A stretch of DNA of 64,000 bases, from the NCBI RefSeq assembly GCF_047948215.1, contig NC_134457.1:87678898-87742897 (forward strand), read 5' to 3'. Below are positions 11,451 to 22,020 of the stretch, piece after piece (position 1 is the stretch's first letter; each line of letters begins with the position of its first letter). Under the pieces are notes generated by a model that searched no databases, had not been told where the DNA came from, and worked only from the letters and a program-made list of their open reading frames with translations. Source of the stretch: Lycorma delicatula. Taxonomy: Eukaryota > Arthropoda > Insecta > Hemiptera > Fulgoridae. The position numbers and the translations under genes were made by a program.

Positions 11451-12260
11451 ATTTGAAGTCTATCGGACAGCGAATATAAGTCGTGATTTCCTTCAGCAAC
11501 AAGGCATTCTATCTGCTCCTTAGAGATATAAAAGTGGTCATGATTTGAAGCTTTATTTCGGTTAACGTGTACAACGACGCTACAGCTTACGTCGGCACCG
11601 AAGTAAGATTAATTTGCGAGTAAGTTTCTCTTTTAACGATTGTACATTACATTTACTATCGGTCCGAAGAGCTCACTTCTATTAAAAGGGGTTTTCTTCA
11701 GTTAAAAATGTGCGATAAAACAACAATGGATCGGAGTGGTTACCTGTAGGAAGCGTGCGCAGAAACTAACCAAGTTGTCCGTAATTAAAATCGGAGGGTT
11801 GGATAAAATCATCGAAATCGATGACATGATTCAGTAAAAGGAAGAATAATGCTGGTCGTGTACTTTCTCAGTAATGGATATGTGGGAAAGCAACAAGTGT
11901 TTTGTAATGATGGAATCTGACCTGTTCGATGTGATAAAGAATAACATAATCGAGAGAACAAATATATATTCGAACTGCTGGAAAACGTGTTGCTCAATGG
12001 AGTTGGAAGACGCAGGATTTTCACACTTCAAAATCGTATACGTATAGTTTTGTTGACCACGGTAGTGGAGCCCATATTCAACACTATTTAGGTCGGTATG
12101 AAGTGTCCAAAACAAGCGTTATCGAGGTACGGAGCGGCGTCATTAAGTGTCGGAGTCCGACGAATTCATGTGGCTCAATATGGGACGAAACAAAGTCGAC
12201 TACTAACTTTTCAGCCATACTTCAAGATATCAAGTCATTTTGGCCTTCGATTATATACTA
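11451..12260 (+). pseudogene. Fossil IS1595/ISXO2-like (Merlin superfamily) transposase
   Basis: This is a heavily broken DDE transposase of the ISXO2/IS1595 type, which in animals belongs to Merlin DNA transposons. Reading across frames: the N-terminal 'SRDFLQQQGIL' (about 11475-11510), then 'HDLKLYFG.RVQ' near 11540, then a damaged middle. The diagnostic core follows: 'KIGGLDKIIEIDD' (11788-11825, first catalytic Asp at 11820-11822), 'SKRKNNAGRVLSQ', 'NIIERTNIYSNCWK' (11946-11985), 'ELEDAGFSHF', 'FVDHGSGAHIQH' (from 12048) and 'FSAILQDIKSFWPS' (to about 12256). In the family the segment IYSNCW reads ISDCW; the second catalytic Asp is Asn here (AAC 11973-11975). Frameshifts and stops are numerous. 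No terminal repeats were identified. The open frames at 11326-11523 and 12098-12280 are fragments of this region. Confidence 0.75.
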
Positions 12261-12662
12261 AAAAAGACTATCCATGTTAATTTGGGAAAAATTAGGTGGT
12301 CCCATTAATACATTTACCGCAAACGCTAAAAAAACTTTTATTATCTTCAAAATATAGAAATCAAAGTTTTAATGAAATTGTCATCGTTACGATCAACACT
12401 TGCTTAAGGGGTATGAGAATATAATTTAGATATTTTTAGTAAACTCAAACAAATAAATGTTTGATAATACAGCCAAGTTTGAAATTTAGTTAGGAGAAAT
12501 ATAGAAATGCTTGTTTTGTGGTTGCGGTTTTAAAGATAGGTGCAGGGATCGCTCTTCTGCGAAACGATTAATCATTTAATTGAGAGGGATATAAATTAAA
12601 GTAGGTGAGCGAAATTAAGAAAAAGTGTAATACGAAGGTGACAAAGTTGAGTAAACACATTA

Positions 12663-12803
12663 ATGGAAATGTTTACCGAGGTATTTGCATCGGTGACATC
12701 CTGGAAAGAGGCCAAACTCATGACTGATATGTATTCAGATGTAGAGGGTCTAAAAGACGACCTCCGTTGCAGCCGATCAGAACTAGGAACGGTGGTGTGG
12801 TGA
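12663..12803 (+). other. Small 46-codon open frame, uncertain
   Basis: ATG 12663 to TGA 12801 encodes an acidic 46-residue peptide starting MEMFTEVFASVTSW and ending SELGTVVW. Its base composition and codon use look more coding-like than the surroundings, but I recognise no family. It could be a remnant of the neighbouring Merlin element or chance. No splice-site or promoter support was seen. Confidence 0.2.
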
Positions 12804-12842
12804 CCGGGCGATTGTCTTTCCCTAAGGATTCAGGATAAGTCA

Positions 12843-12914
12843 ACTACCGAACAAATTAATTTACGTAATTATAGGTTAAATTCTATAATTACGTAAATTA
12901 ATTTGTTCGGTAGT
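12843..12914. repeat. Perfect 32-bp inverted repeat (hairpin)
   Basis: The arms at 12843-12874 and 12883-12914 are exact reverse complements over 32 bases and are separated by an 8-base loop 'gttaaatt'. The arm starts 'actaccgaacaaatta'. Perfect identity suggests recent origin, or a fold-back artefact of copying, template switching or assembly. Confidence 0.95.
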
Positions 12915-13810
12915 ACCTATTACTGATATTTCTGTTTTTATGTGTATTTATAGTTTACAGCGAATTCAATAATTTTTTAAATAGTTTTAATATATTTAAA
13001 ATAATTTCACTTAGGAATATTCTTAAAATTTTTCGATAATTAATTTCAAGACAAAGAAAGAAAAGAGATTTAAAAATATACTAGCAATCGAAAAAAATGT
13101 ATAATATTCCGACAAACATACAGACTCATATATATAACTCATATATCTTGATAAATACAATTATCTTTTATATGCGTATCTTCTATTCGAGTAGAGTACT
13201 TGTTATTTCTTTAATAGGCTAAGTATTTGATATATGTTTAATTAAGCATGCATGTACTCGTAGAAATTTCCTTTGAGAGAAGGTCGTAGTTCACGAATTA
13301 ACCGATTTGTAGCTGTGGCGGCTAACCGATAGCTGTTCGCCTCTCACATCGAGCAGCTACTCGTATTATTAACCATTCTAAAGATATTATCTGCTCCTTA
13401 ATTGTAAACGCACCATTAAAAAAACCCAAACATAACGTCAAGTTTTTTCTTTTTTAAAAAACTTATATCTATACTTAAAAATGCAAAAAACTTTTTAATT
13501 TTAAAAGTTGATTAGCACAATGAGATTATTTTATAACTATAAAATAAAAAATAATTTTCTATACACATGAAAATGTGCTTCCAAAATATGTAATATGTCA
13601 TGTGTGCACCACATGATTTCCTTGTACACCTATTAAATTACACATGCACATTTTTCTTTAAATGAAAAATACATAAAATTTTATTTCATCAATAACTTCT
13701 AATACTTTTTAATATTTTTTTGTTATTATTGAATTATTATTTATTGGAAAACTCTTTTTGCAATCAGAGCTTAATAATTATCAATAAATCAATATATTTA
13801 AATTAACAAA

Positions 13811-14303
13811 AAGGAGATGAAGTTTGATTCGAACCGATGTGCCTTCCCCTGCTAAGATCCAAATATTTCATTAATTAAAATCTCATTTGGCTATAATTCA
13901 GGAACCAATGAAAATGATTACCACATGACATATCTTTGAAAAGCTCTCAATGAGGGCTTATTATACTACAGTTAAGAAAAAGTCCATAATCAAGATTGTT
14001 TTGGATTTTGGGCTTTTTTGGACACTTTTGGTCCAATTGATTGCAATCAAAAGGGGAGGTGCACAACTAGATGTTACAACAGTCCTAATCCGAAATTTAC
14101 ATCCTATGGCTAATCGTTTTTGAGTTATGCGAGATAGATACTACGTACGTACATACAAACGTAGTACATAAGTACATACAGACGTCACGCAGAAACTAGT
14201 CAAAATGGATTTAGGGATGGTCAAAATCCATTCCTGAAATCTGAGAACCGAAATTTTTCGCGATCACAATACTTCCTTTACTTCGTACAAGGAAGTAAAA
14301 AGG
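13811..14303 (+). repeat. Dispersed repeat family A, longest copy
   Basis: The left 165 bp match 1-172 on the opposite strand, and the right 300 bp match the repeats at 9.9 and 43.05 kb. This shows that both blocks belong to one element of at least 490 bp. It contains 'ttggattttgggcttttttg' and ends in 'acttcctttacttcgtacaa'. No coding frame. Confidence 0.85.
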
Positions 14304-14484
14304 CCGACGCTACCACAGCCCAGTGGGCTTAAATTCTCTTCAAGTTTTAAAATCTATTCACGTAGAGTTAATTTTACCAATATATATATATTTTTATTGC
14401 ATAAATATTTAAACTGACAAGTAAGCTTTTACTCTAAGTTGTTTTAATTCTTTATTAAAAAAAAAATTACAGTTTTATTCTATA

Positions 14485-14760
14485 CTAGCATCCCCGTCGC
14501 GGCTTTGCCCACGCTCTATGGTTACATATGATTAATTTTCGATCAATATTTTGTTGTTTTGGACAAATATGAACCAAATCGGACCATGAATATAATTTCT
14601 CGAAATATCTCGACCCCCAGCGCCAACTAGCGGATCCAAACTAATTCAGAAACCTTTGCGGACGTGCGCACAACTTACCAAAGTTTCATCGCAATCGGAT
14701 GAATGTTATAGGAACGCATAAGGAACAAACAAACATTCATTTTTACATATATATAGATTA
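14485..14760 (+). repeat. Dispersed repeat ending in (TA)n, class uncertain
   Basis: It begins 'actagcatccccgtcgcggc', contains 'agtttcatcgcaatcggatg' and ends in a short TA-rich tail ('acatatatatagatta'). A related GC-rich end ('gcgaagccgcgacgg') lies reversed near 60.25 kb. The arrangement resembles insect retroelement or Helitron-like ends, but I cannot assign it. Confidence 0.5.
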
Positions 14761-15329
14761 TAACTTGGAAAAATAGTTTCTATTATTATAAATAATACCA
14801 ATTATTTATAACTAAATCAGATGATAAGAGTACATAAATTTTAGTAGGTAAATTTACACTAGTTATATGAAAATCTGCTTCAACAGCCACCTGATTTACT
14901 CAGTACTAAATCGACAGTCAAAATCGATGGGATCGACAGCTACATCTTATTTATTCAGCTTCCTTCCTCAAGACGTTCCCTTGTACACCCGATAACATAT
15001 TATAAATGTTCAATTAATAAAATATACAAATATATAAAATTAACAATAGAATATTCTAATGTCACCCATCTTACATCGCTGTGTAAAATTTCACGTTGTA
15101 TGAAGTGAGGAAATAAATTTAATCAAAGTTGTAAGATTTGAGGACACGGTTGAACCACTTTAAATTAAGTAAAAGCGTATAAAAAATTAATACTCTTAGT
15201 AAAATCACAAATAGTATCCCAAATACATATTTGAGAAATGAAATTATAAATAATCGATTGGGGATTAATTATAAAAATCAAATCGTAATATGTATATTAC
15301 GTTTGTAAGGAATGATTTTAACATTTATA

Positions 15330-16130
15330 AAGCTCCGTATATATTTAGACCAACCAAGGTTTCGTTGGTGTTGATCGGTTATGTGTGGACTGAAGATTTG
15401 GTCGAATGGAAAAGGGCCAACGCATTCGTTGGTCTCGGTTCAAGTTGGCTGTTCAGACGATAAATGTCGATTACACCAGTAAATATTTATTGGTGGCGTA
15501 GAGTGTAAGTGTGTATCAGTTCGGCGTGGGGTTCCGAATTTTGTGAATAGTTCCATCGACCCTCGGTATGCATACTGTGTATTATTGTATGTGTATTATA
15601 TTGCTATATTTATTATGGATTGGAATAACGCAGACTCTAGCATTATTTGGATTATGTAGAAAAAAAATTTGTGTGTTTTGGCGTACAAGAATACAGAAGT
15701 AAAGTGAAGAGAAGTGATGTGTGGAATGATATCAGTAAATTATTACCGCGATTCAATTGAAGTGAAAAACAAAACGGAGTTATTATTCGTCATGAAAAAC
15801 AGAATTAAGAATGTAAATCAAGATTTGAGGTCAATAAAGAGTACAGATCTTCTTGGTTTGTTTTTAAAATTATGATATTCTTGGTGGGAAAATAATACTA
15901 CAGTTCAAGTAACTGTATAAAAGTAAATCTGAAGTACAGTGTAAGACTGGAACTAATGAGTAGTTTCAAGACGTACTAGTAAACGTCAATGAACCGATTG
16001 GCGCCAAGAATTGACGAGTGTACAGCATTAACAACGCCAGTCTAAAGCAATCATTTGATCGAACGGTTTTCTCAGTGATGGTTGGCCTTGGTTTGCTATA
16101 TGTGTTCGGACCTTTATATACTATTACAGT
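15330..16130 (+). pseudogene. Possible MADF-domain transposon remnant
   Basis: ATG 15615 opens MDWNNADSSIIWIM and then stops. Across frames up to about 15880 there are fragments resembling a MADF (Myb/SANT-like) DNA-binding domain: a 'CV.W' block, then 'SKVKRSDVWNDISKLL' and 'KNRIKNVNQDLRS'. Such domains accompany PIF/Harbinger transposases in insects. The right flank 'tatatgtgttcggacc' (16099-16114) looks like a Harbinger-type terminus when read on the minus strand ('ggtccgaacacata'). The left terminus is unclear. The assignment is inference, and the element would be dead. Confidence 0.35.
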
Positions 16131-16149
16131 TATAAATGATTTCATTATT

Positions 16150-19100
16150 TATCATTTTCATTAATAATTAAAAAAATAACATTATTATAATGAAAAAAAC
16201 ATTCTTGCAATTTAAAGCTATTTAATTAAACAAAATGGAATCAAAACGATAAGAAGCTCATCACGTAACTAAATTTTGATTGTCTTAGTTTATCAGAAAA
16301 TTGTAAACAGTAAGGTTAAAAACCTTACAAGATCAAAAACAACCGAGATTAAACAGAGAAGGTTATGATAAACAGAGAAGGGGAATCGTCCATATATCTC
16401 TTGAATCTTCTCCCACTAAGCTCTCTTTGAATGTCTGTTCACCATGGGTAGTCTTTACAAATCTAAGGCGGCTAAATCAGAGCGAGCAAATCAAATCTAC
16501 AGTGCATTCTCACGCGATTCCAATCCTCTAATATTATGCGAACTTAAAAACCGCTAACTTATACAAACAGAGAATCCGCTGAATTATGGATCAGGAGGAA
16601 ACAGACGGAGAAAGAATGATAAAAGTGTAGCGACTTAGTTGAAATTGACTATTTTCTTTAAGACGGTCAACTGGTAGTGATAGACGAACGTCAACTCGTA
16701 ATTTTTATAAACACGTAATCTGACCAATCCTCGACACGGTAATAAATAAAACAAACAGTCCCCTAGAAAATAATCTAAACCAGTCATTAGTTATATATAA
16801 CCTATGTTTCATTAATGTCTAAAAATAAATTTTCTGATGACTATTTGAGGTAGTTAGATCTAAATTGTCACAATCTTTGATAAATTTCGCTTAAATTCGA
16901 ATGAATCTAAATTTATACTTTTTTCTTGTTTTATTATTTAATAGTTGTGATTAAAAATTCAAACAACCTATTAATTATTTGATTTATGTCGACGGTAGAT
17001 AAAAGTAGTTCTATTTATGTTCGGTTTCAATGATTTAGAAAAAAAAATTTTTTTTACTTCGTTTAATTACAAAATAAAAGAACGATTTCCTGAAGCGACA
17101 ACTGTAAATTGTATAAATCATAAAAAAAAAAAAAAACATTAAATTATTCAGGGAAAAGACAAATTTAAATCTGTGGTGGGCGTTAGCGATTTTATAATTA
17201 CGCATAATAAATTTTTTCGATAAATATCCATAGTAATGCCTACTATTCTTTTTTATAGTAGGCACCAAATAAGATTAATTCACCAAATAAGATTGGAACT
17301 TCCGCGTGGGAATATAGAATGGAAGTAGTATGTCATCGTAATTACAAATGGAAAACCTTACAGGTATTCAAAGGTGGATCTTTCGGATGAAAGGCTGAGA
17401 CGCTACTACGTCACGGAAAAAACATTTTTTACAAGTTTTTCAAAGTTTTAAATATACAACTACATTAATTTATTTTTCCATTTTACTTACCTCATTAAAA
17501 TACGCGTGAAGTATGTCGAGGTCGTAAAAATAGATATTTATTAAAAAAATAAAAATGTTTAATTCCAATGTTTATTTTATCCGCTTATTTCTTTATACTT
17601 CAACTATACAACCTGTAATGATTAGTTTTAAAAAGCCCTTATAACCAAAAAGTCTTTTTAAATACTCTATTTCTCTATCTACATAAACGGATAGATAACG
17701 TACATCGGCTTACGGAATTCCATCCGGATTTTACCTTGAATCGGTCTCTTCAACTACGAGTATTTCGTAAACCTTCAACCTATGTCTGTAATGTATACTT
17801 TACTAAAGCGTATATCTTTTACTGATCTACTTATTAAATAATTCTTTTAGAATCATCGATACTAAACGGTTGTAAGAATATATTAATTAAAATTAGTATT
17901 ACACATAATAAAACTAAAATGTTAAATGTGAATTTGGATTATTTAACAATCATTGTCAGTAGTTATAATGATACTGATAAAGTAATCCGTTGAATACAAA
18001 AATCATTTAAAAGAAAAATTTTCTTGAAGCTATAAAAAATAATGTTTTGCGTATTTATAAAATACATTTTTAAAAAATAATTACGTTATAAATACTAATG
18101 ATCATGTAATTTCAAAACGCTTGATATACATATTTTTATAGTATTATTAATTTATTTATTCTGTTTATTTATTTTATGCAAATGGTTAGGTAAGTTTATT
18201 TACATCATGAGCTCTTAACACCCTCTGTTACCTGTTTCACATGTCGCAAGAGTATCCGGTTATAAAAACCCCCACATGATTGCCGTACAAGTGACAAATA
18301 ATACTGCGAAAAGTAATAAAAAAAAGAAAAATGTAAAAAATATTTACATAAACATAATTATGTATGATTTTTTCATATACGTGCATAAGAGTGTAAAAAA
18401 AATATATATATTATATTTAGCGTTCAATTTCCGTGAACTTAATTTAATGTTCGTCTTAATGTTTTAAAATAAAAATTATTTCACAAAAATTACATTATAT
18501 TGGTGATGTATAGCCTGAAGTCCACCTAAAAATGTTTGTTTGTCTTATTCATTCGTGAAATAGTATCTTTAAATAAACGCTACTAATCACTGAACACTGG
18601 TAGGATAAACGTTCAGTTTAAAATGAAACGAAATAACGTAAAAATGTAAAGTAGTTTTAAATCAACCTTAATTTAGATTTGTCCTTCTATATCAGAGACC
18701 AGCTGTCAAAACAACTGATTGACAATGACTGAAATTACTCGCCTTACAGATAGGTTATCAAAATAGATGTTTTTAAAAAATTTTGGACTTTTAATGTGCG
18801 GTTTACAAGTCACGGAGATAAACGTTAAACATCATCATTACAGGGAAAATAATATTTATTTCATCGATTACGCTTATTTTACTATTATTATTCTGCCGTT
18901 CTTCGTCCTTTTATAATACACAAGTTATTTCAGTTGAAGCGCATGAGTCCATCTATAGAAGTATGCAACAGTCTTCTCCTATCACCAGAACAGGCAGAGT
19001 ATGGCTAACGAAAGGAAGCACAAGAGTTATAGTAAGAAGAGGTGTTCCATCGGTAATTACGTCGAAATAAACCACAAACTATTATTTATCAAATTAAAAT

Positions 19101-19540
19101 TATTTTTTTTCTGGATAAAAAGTACAAATAGAAAAATAATAAAAGAAAGACGCTGTCGTTCGTATAAGTATGTATATATGGTGATGACAATAAATTATGG
19201 CAACCTTCAAATAACTTTTCAACAGTCAAACAAAGAAAAATCAAATTAAGCACAAGCTCCTATCTCAAGATTATCTATTTTCGATATGAAAAAAATAAGC
19301 TCCAATGGGTGAGTAACTCAAACATTTTAATTGGAAAGGGTAGTCGAGATTAATGATTTTAAAGGATAATGAAAACCAAAAATTTTGAACTAATCAAAAT
19401 ATCAGCCATTTAATTCTTATTAAAAAGTGGCCTCTAGAATTCACAGGAAGTAGTGGTCTTATATAGAAAAATAGATTGTTTTCTGGTAGGAGATTTGGTG
19501 AACTTGTGTGTATATGTATAATATGGTACATTTTTGGAAT
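16150..19540. other. AT-rich stretch with minor direct repeats
   Basis: No recognisable gene. Small features are a 13-base direct repeat 'taaacagagaagg' near 16350-16380 and a tandem 'caccaaataagatt' pair at about 17261-17295. Near 19250-19510, phrases such as 'cagccatttaa' and 'aaatagattgttttctggtagg' resemble the family C repeats described below. The open frames (17035-17268, 18276-18467, 19001-19249) are AT-driven. Confidence 0.45.
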
Positions 19541-19572
19541 TTTAAAGACAAAATTTTTTATACAACTCATTT

Positions 19573-19578
19573 TATATA

Positions 19579-19617
<39 letters not shown>
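19573..19617. repeat. (TA)n microsatellite
   Basis: Dinucleotide tract interrupted once by a C. Confidence 0.95.
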
Positions 19618-19691
19618 TTTGTGTAACTCATTGTACGTTAATTAGACGAGGTTAGCGAGCAAAGAGAGCGTAAGTTACCTTTGGTTTACAG

Positions 19692-19968
19692 ACCGGGTTG
19701 GTCAATTTGTGAACTCATCATTGCAAATCAGCTGATTTGCGATGTCGACAGTTCTAAGGTTCAAATCCTAGTAAAGGAAGTAACTTTTATTCGGATTTGA
19801 ATACTAGATATTGGATACCGGTGTACTTTGGTTGTAGTTTCAATTAAACACACATCTCAGGAATGGTCGACCTGAGACTGTGCAAGACTACACTTCATTC
19901 ACATTCATACATATCATCCTCTGAAGTAATACCTTACGGTGGTTCTGGAGGCTAAACAGAAAAAGAAG
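19692..19968 (+). repeat. Main tRNA-derived SINE, full length (copy 2)
   Basis: This copy runs from the head 'accgggttggtc', through the B-box-like 'aaggttcaaatcctag' and the body 'ggataccggtgtactttgg' and 'cacacatctcaggaatggtc', to the tail 'ggaggctaaacagaaaaaga'. Possible imperfect target duplications are 'gttacctttggttta' (19674-19688) and 'gttatgtttggttag' (19971-19985). Confidence 0.9.
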
Positions 19969-20256
19969 AGGTTATGTTTGGTTAGATTGTGTTGATTCCG
20001 TATACCAACGAATCGTACGTTTATCAGGTAGGTAATTAAGGTTAGCTTAGGGTAGGCTATTACCTACACTTGCTTCGCACGTTAACCTTCATCTAATTAA
20101 CGTTAAATATGCAAATTGTATACAACTTATTAATAAAAAAATATATTTAAACGAAATATAATAATGTTAATGATTGTTCTTTTACACTGATTAAAAAGAA
20201 ATGTTTGATTTTTTTTTGGCTGTGTAATTCTGAAAAAGTTTCTATAATGTATAATA

Positions 20257-20259
<3 letters not shown>

Positions 20260-20291
<32 letters not shown>
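20260..20291. repeat. (CA)n microsatellite
   Basis: About 16 uninterrupted CA units. Confidence 0.95.
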
Positions 20292-20292
<1 letters not shown>

Positions 20293-20499
20293 GAGAGATT
20301 TTGGCCAAACTTAAGGCAGTGATTCAGGACATAAAAATAAAAAAAATCTCATGTAGATAAGTGCTTTATCTCCCTTCATTTTCTCTCAGTTGGACATTTT
20401 GTGTTTTTTATTCTGTAAAAATTAATATCTTAATAATGAATTGAGATATTTTTATAGATTTTTTTTTATGTACCAATACCTTATACAAAAAAAAAATAA

Positions 20500-20720
20500 T
20501 TTGAAAATTTTATCCTAAAATTTAAAAATGGTGGCCATTTAAATTTAAATAACTATTTTAATAAATATATATATATATATTTTAATAAATATTAGTTTTA
20601 TGGAATTATGTTTTATTAAATAAAATGTTAGCCTTTTATTGTAAACTTTATTTGTTTGAATCAGTTGATGTAAAGGCTGAAATTGTTAAAGTGGATAAAA
20701 AAATTATGTAGTCTGACAAT
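20500..20720 (+). repeat. Dispersed repeat family C (copy 1)
   Basis: The blocks 'ggtggccatttaaattt', 'gctgaaattgttaaagtgga' and 'ctgacaattttgtgcctgt' match 31730-31965 in the same orientation and 32010-32160 reversed. No coding frame. Confidence 0.7.
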
Positions 20721-21214
20721 TTTGTGCCTGTCTTCTTCCTTAGCTTATTTATTTATTATTATTATTTATGTTGACCACTGTGTGAAAATACCATATGGTA
20801 TTTAAACCGTAAAATGCAAAATTACAAACCCATCGATAAAATTATTTGTTTTTTTGTTGTAGATTTTTTTTAAACCATAAAATGTCGGTTATTAACAACA
20901 TGTTGTTAAGTTACATAAAAACAATTTAAACATTTACTTTCTTGTAACGAGTTTTTATTACATTTTTCACAGTGTGCTAGACAAATTAGTAAGTGTATAT
21001 TAAACACATCCACAAATGGGGAAAAAATAAACTTAACTTTAAAGCTATAATTAAATTCTCTTTTTTTTTATTATTAGGAAATATTAGATTTAAAAACTAA
21101 ATGTAGAATAAAGAAACATGAATGACTACTCATATGCTGTTGGATAATCTCTTAATTTTTTTTTTTACTGTCTATTTATTTCTCAAGATTCTAATGAATT
21201 TTCTATGGTGCTAT

Positions 21215-22020
21215 AAAAATTTCAAGATCTCTTTCGATGCTCCAAGATCAGCGAGTTTACGTGTAAAATTACAAATTCCGAGATCGACTGTTTGGAAAAT
21301 GTTGCGAAAACGGTTGAAATGACATCTTATACATTGCAATTGGTACAAATTTTAAGTGAGAACGATAAAGTCTTATGATAAAATCTTTGTTGGACATGCA
21401 GGAACGTGTTAACAAAAATTTATTTCTGTAATCGCTTAATATTTGGTGACGAATGTAAGTTACACATTAGTGGATAAGTCAATAGGTACGAATACCCGTA
21501 TGGAAAACAGAGAACCCTAAAGAAACCGTGAAAAATGTACACGAATTACCTAAAGTGAATGTGTTTAATACTATTTTCCGCGAAAAGTTGTACGAACATC
21601 ACGACATTTTAAGTAAATGGCTAATGGCTCAACTTAAGGAAGATACTGAGAACTTGATTCTAATGCAAGATGCAGCTCTGCCTCTCTGGAACATAGAGGT
21701 TCAAAACTATCTGGATGAACATATTCGAAGACGTTGGGTCGACCGTCAAAGGGACGAAACGTGTCATTGATACGTTAATCTCAAAGAAGTACAGTCTTAA
21801 ATTCTTGTGAATGTGTTTTTAGAATTTTCTGACCATATTCTACCTGTTGATGTAGATGATTTTAAAGCAACGTTCACGATTACTTGATAATATTGAAAAG
21901 GTTATGCTTTCACATGTTTGGGATGAATTGGGCTATTTAGTTGATATCTTTTGTGTGACTCATGGTGCATACATAGAACACTTCTATACACAAATTTTAA
22001 GAAATTTCTTATAAAACTTA
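21215..22020 (+). pseudogene. Tc1/mariner-superfamily transposase pseudogene, third Asp deleted
   Basis: Fragments in several frames match a DDE transposase common in insects: 'ASLRVKLQIPRSTVWKMLRK' (to 21310), 'VGHAGTC', 'IFGDECKLHISG' with the first Asp (GAC 21448-21450), 'PKVNVFNTIFREKLYEH', then 'MQDAALPLWN' with the second Asp (GAT 21669-21671) and 'YLDEHIRRRWVDR'. The segment that should hold the third catalytic Asp ('PPRSPDLTPCDFF' in relatives) is missing after about 21775. The text resumes at 'LPVDVDDFKATF' (21842 on) and ends 'VWDELGYLVDI...VTHGAHIEHFYTQ' near 22000. Stops and shifts are frequent. It is the same broad family as the minus-strand copy at 45.1 kb and distinct from the two mariners. 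Confidence 0.82.

Noticed and set aside
12663..12803. Novel small secreted peptide
   Set aside because: It lacks a hydrophobic signal segment and any transcript evidence. It is kept only as a low-confidence open frame.
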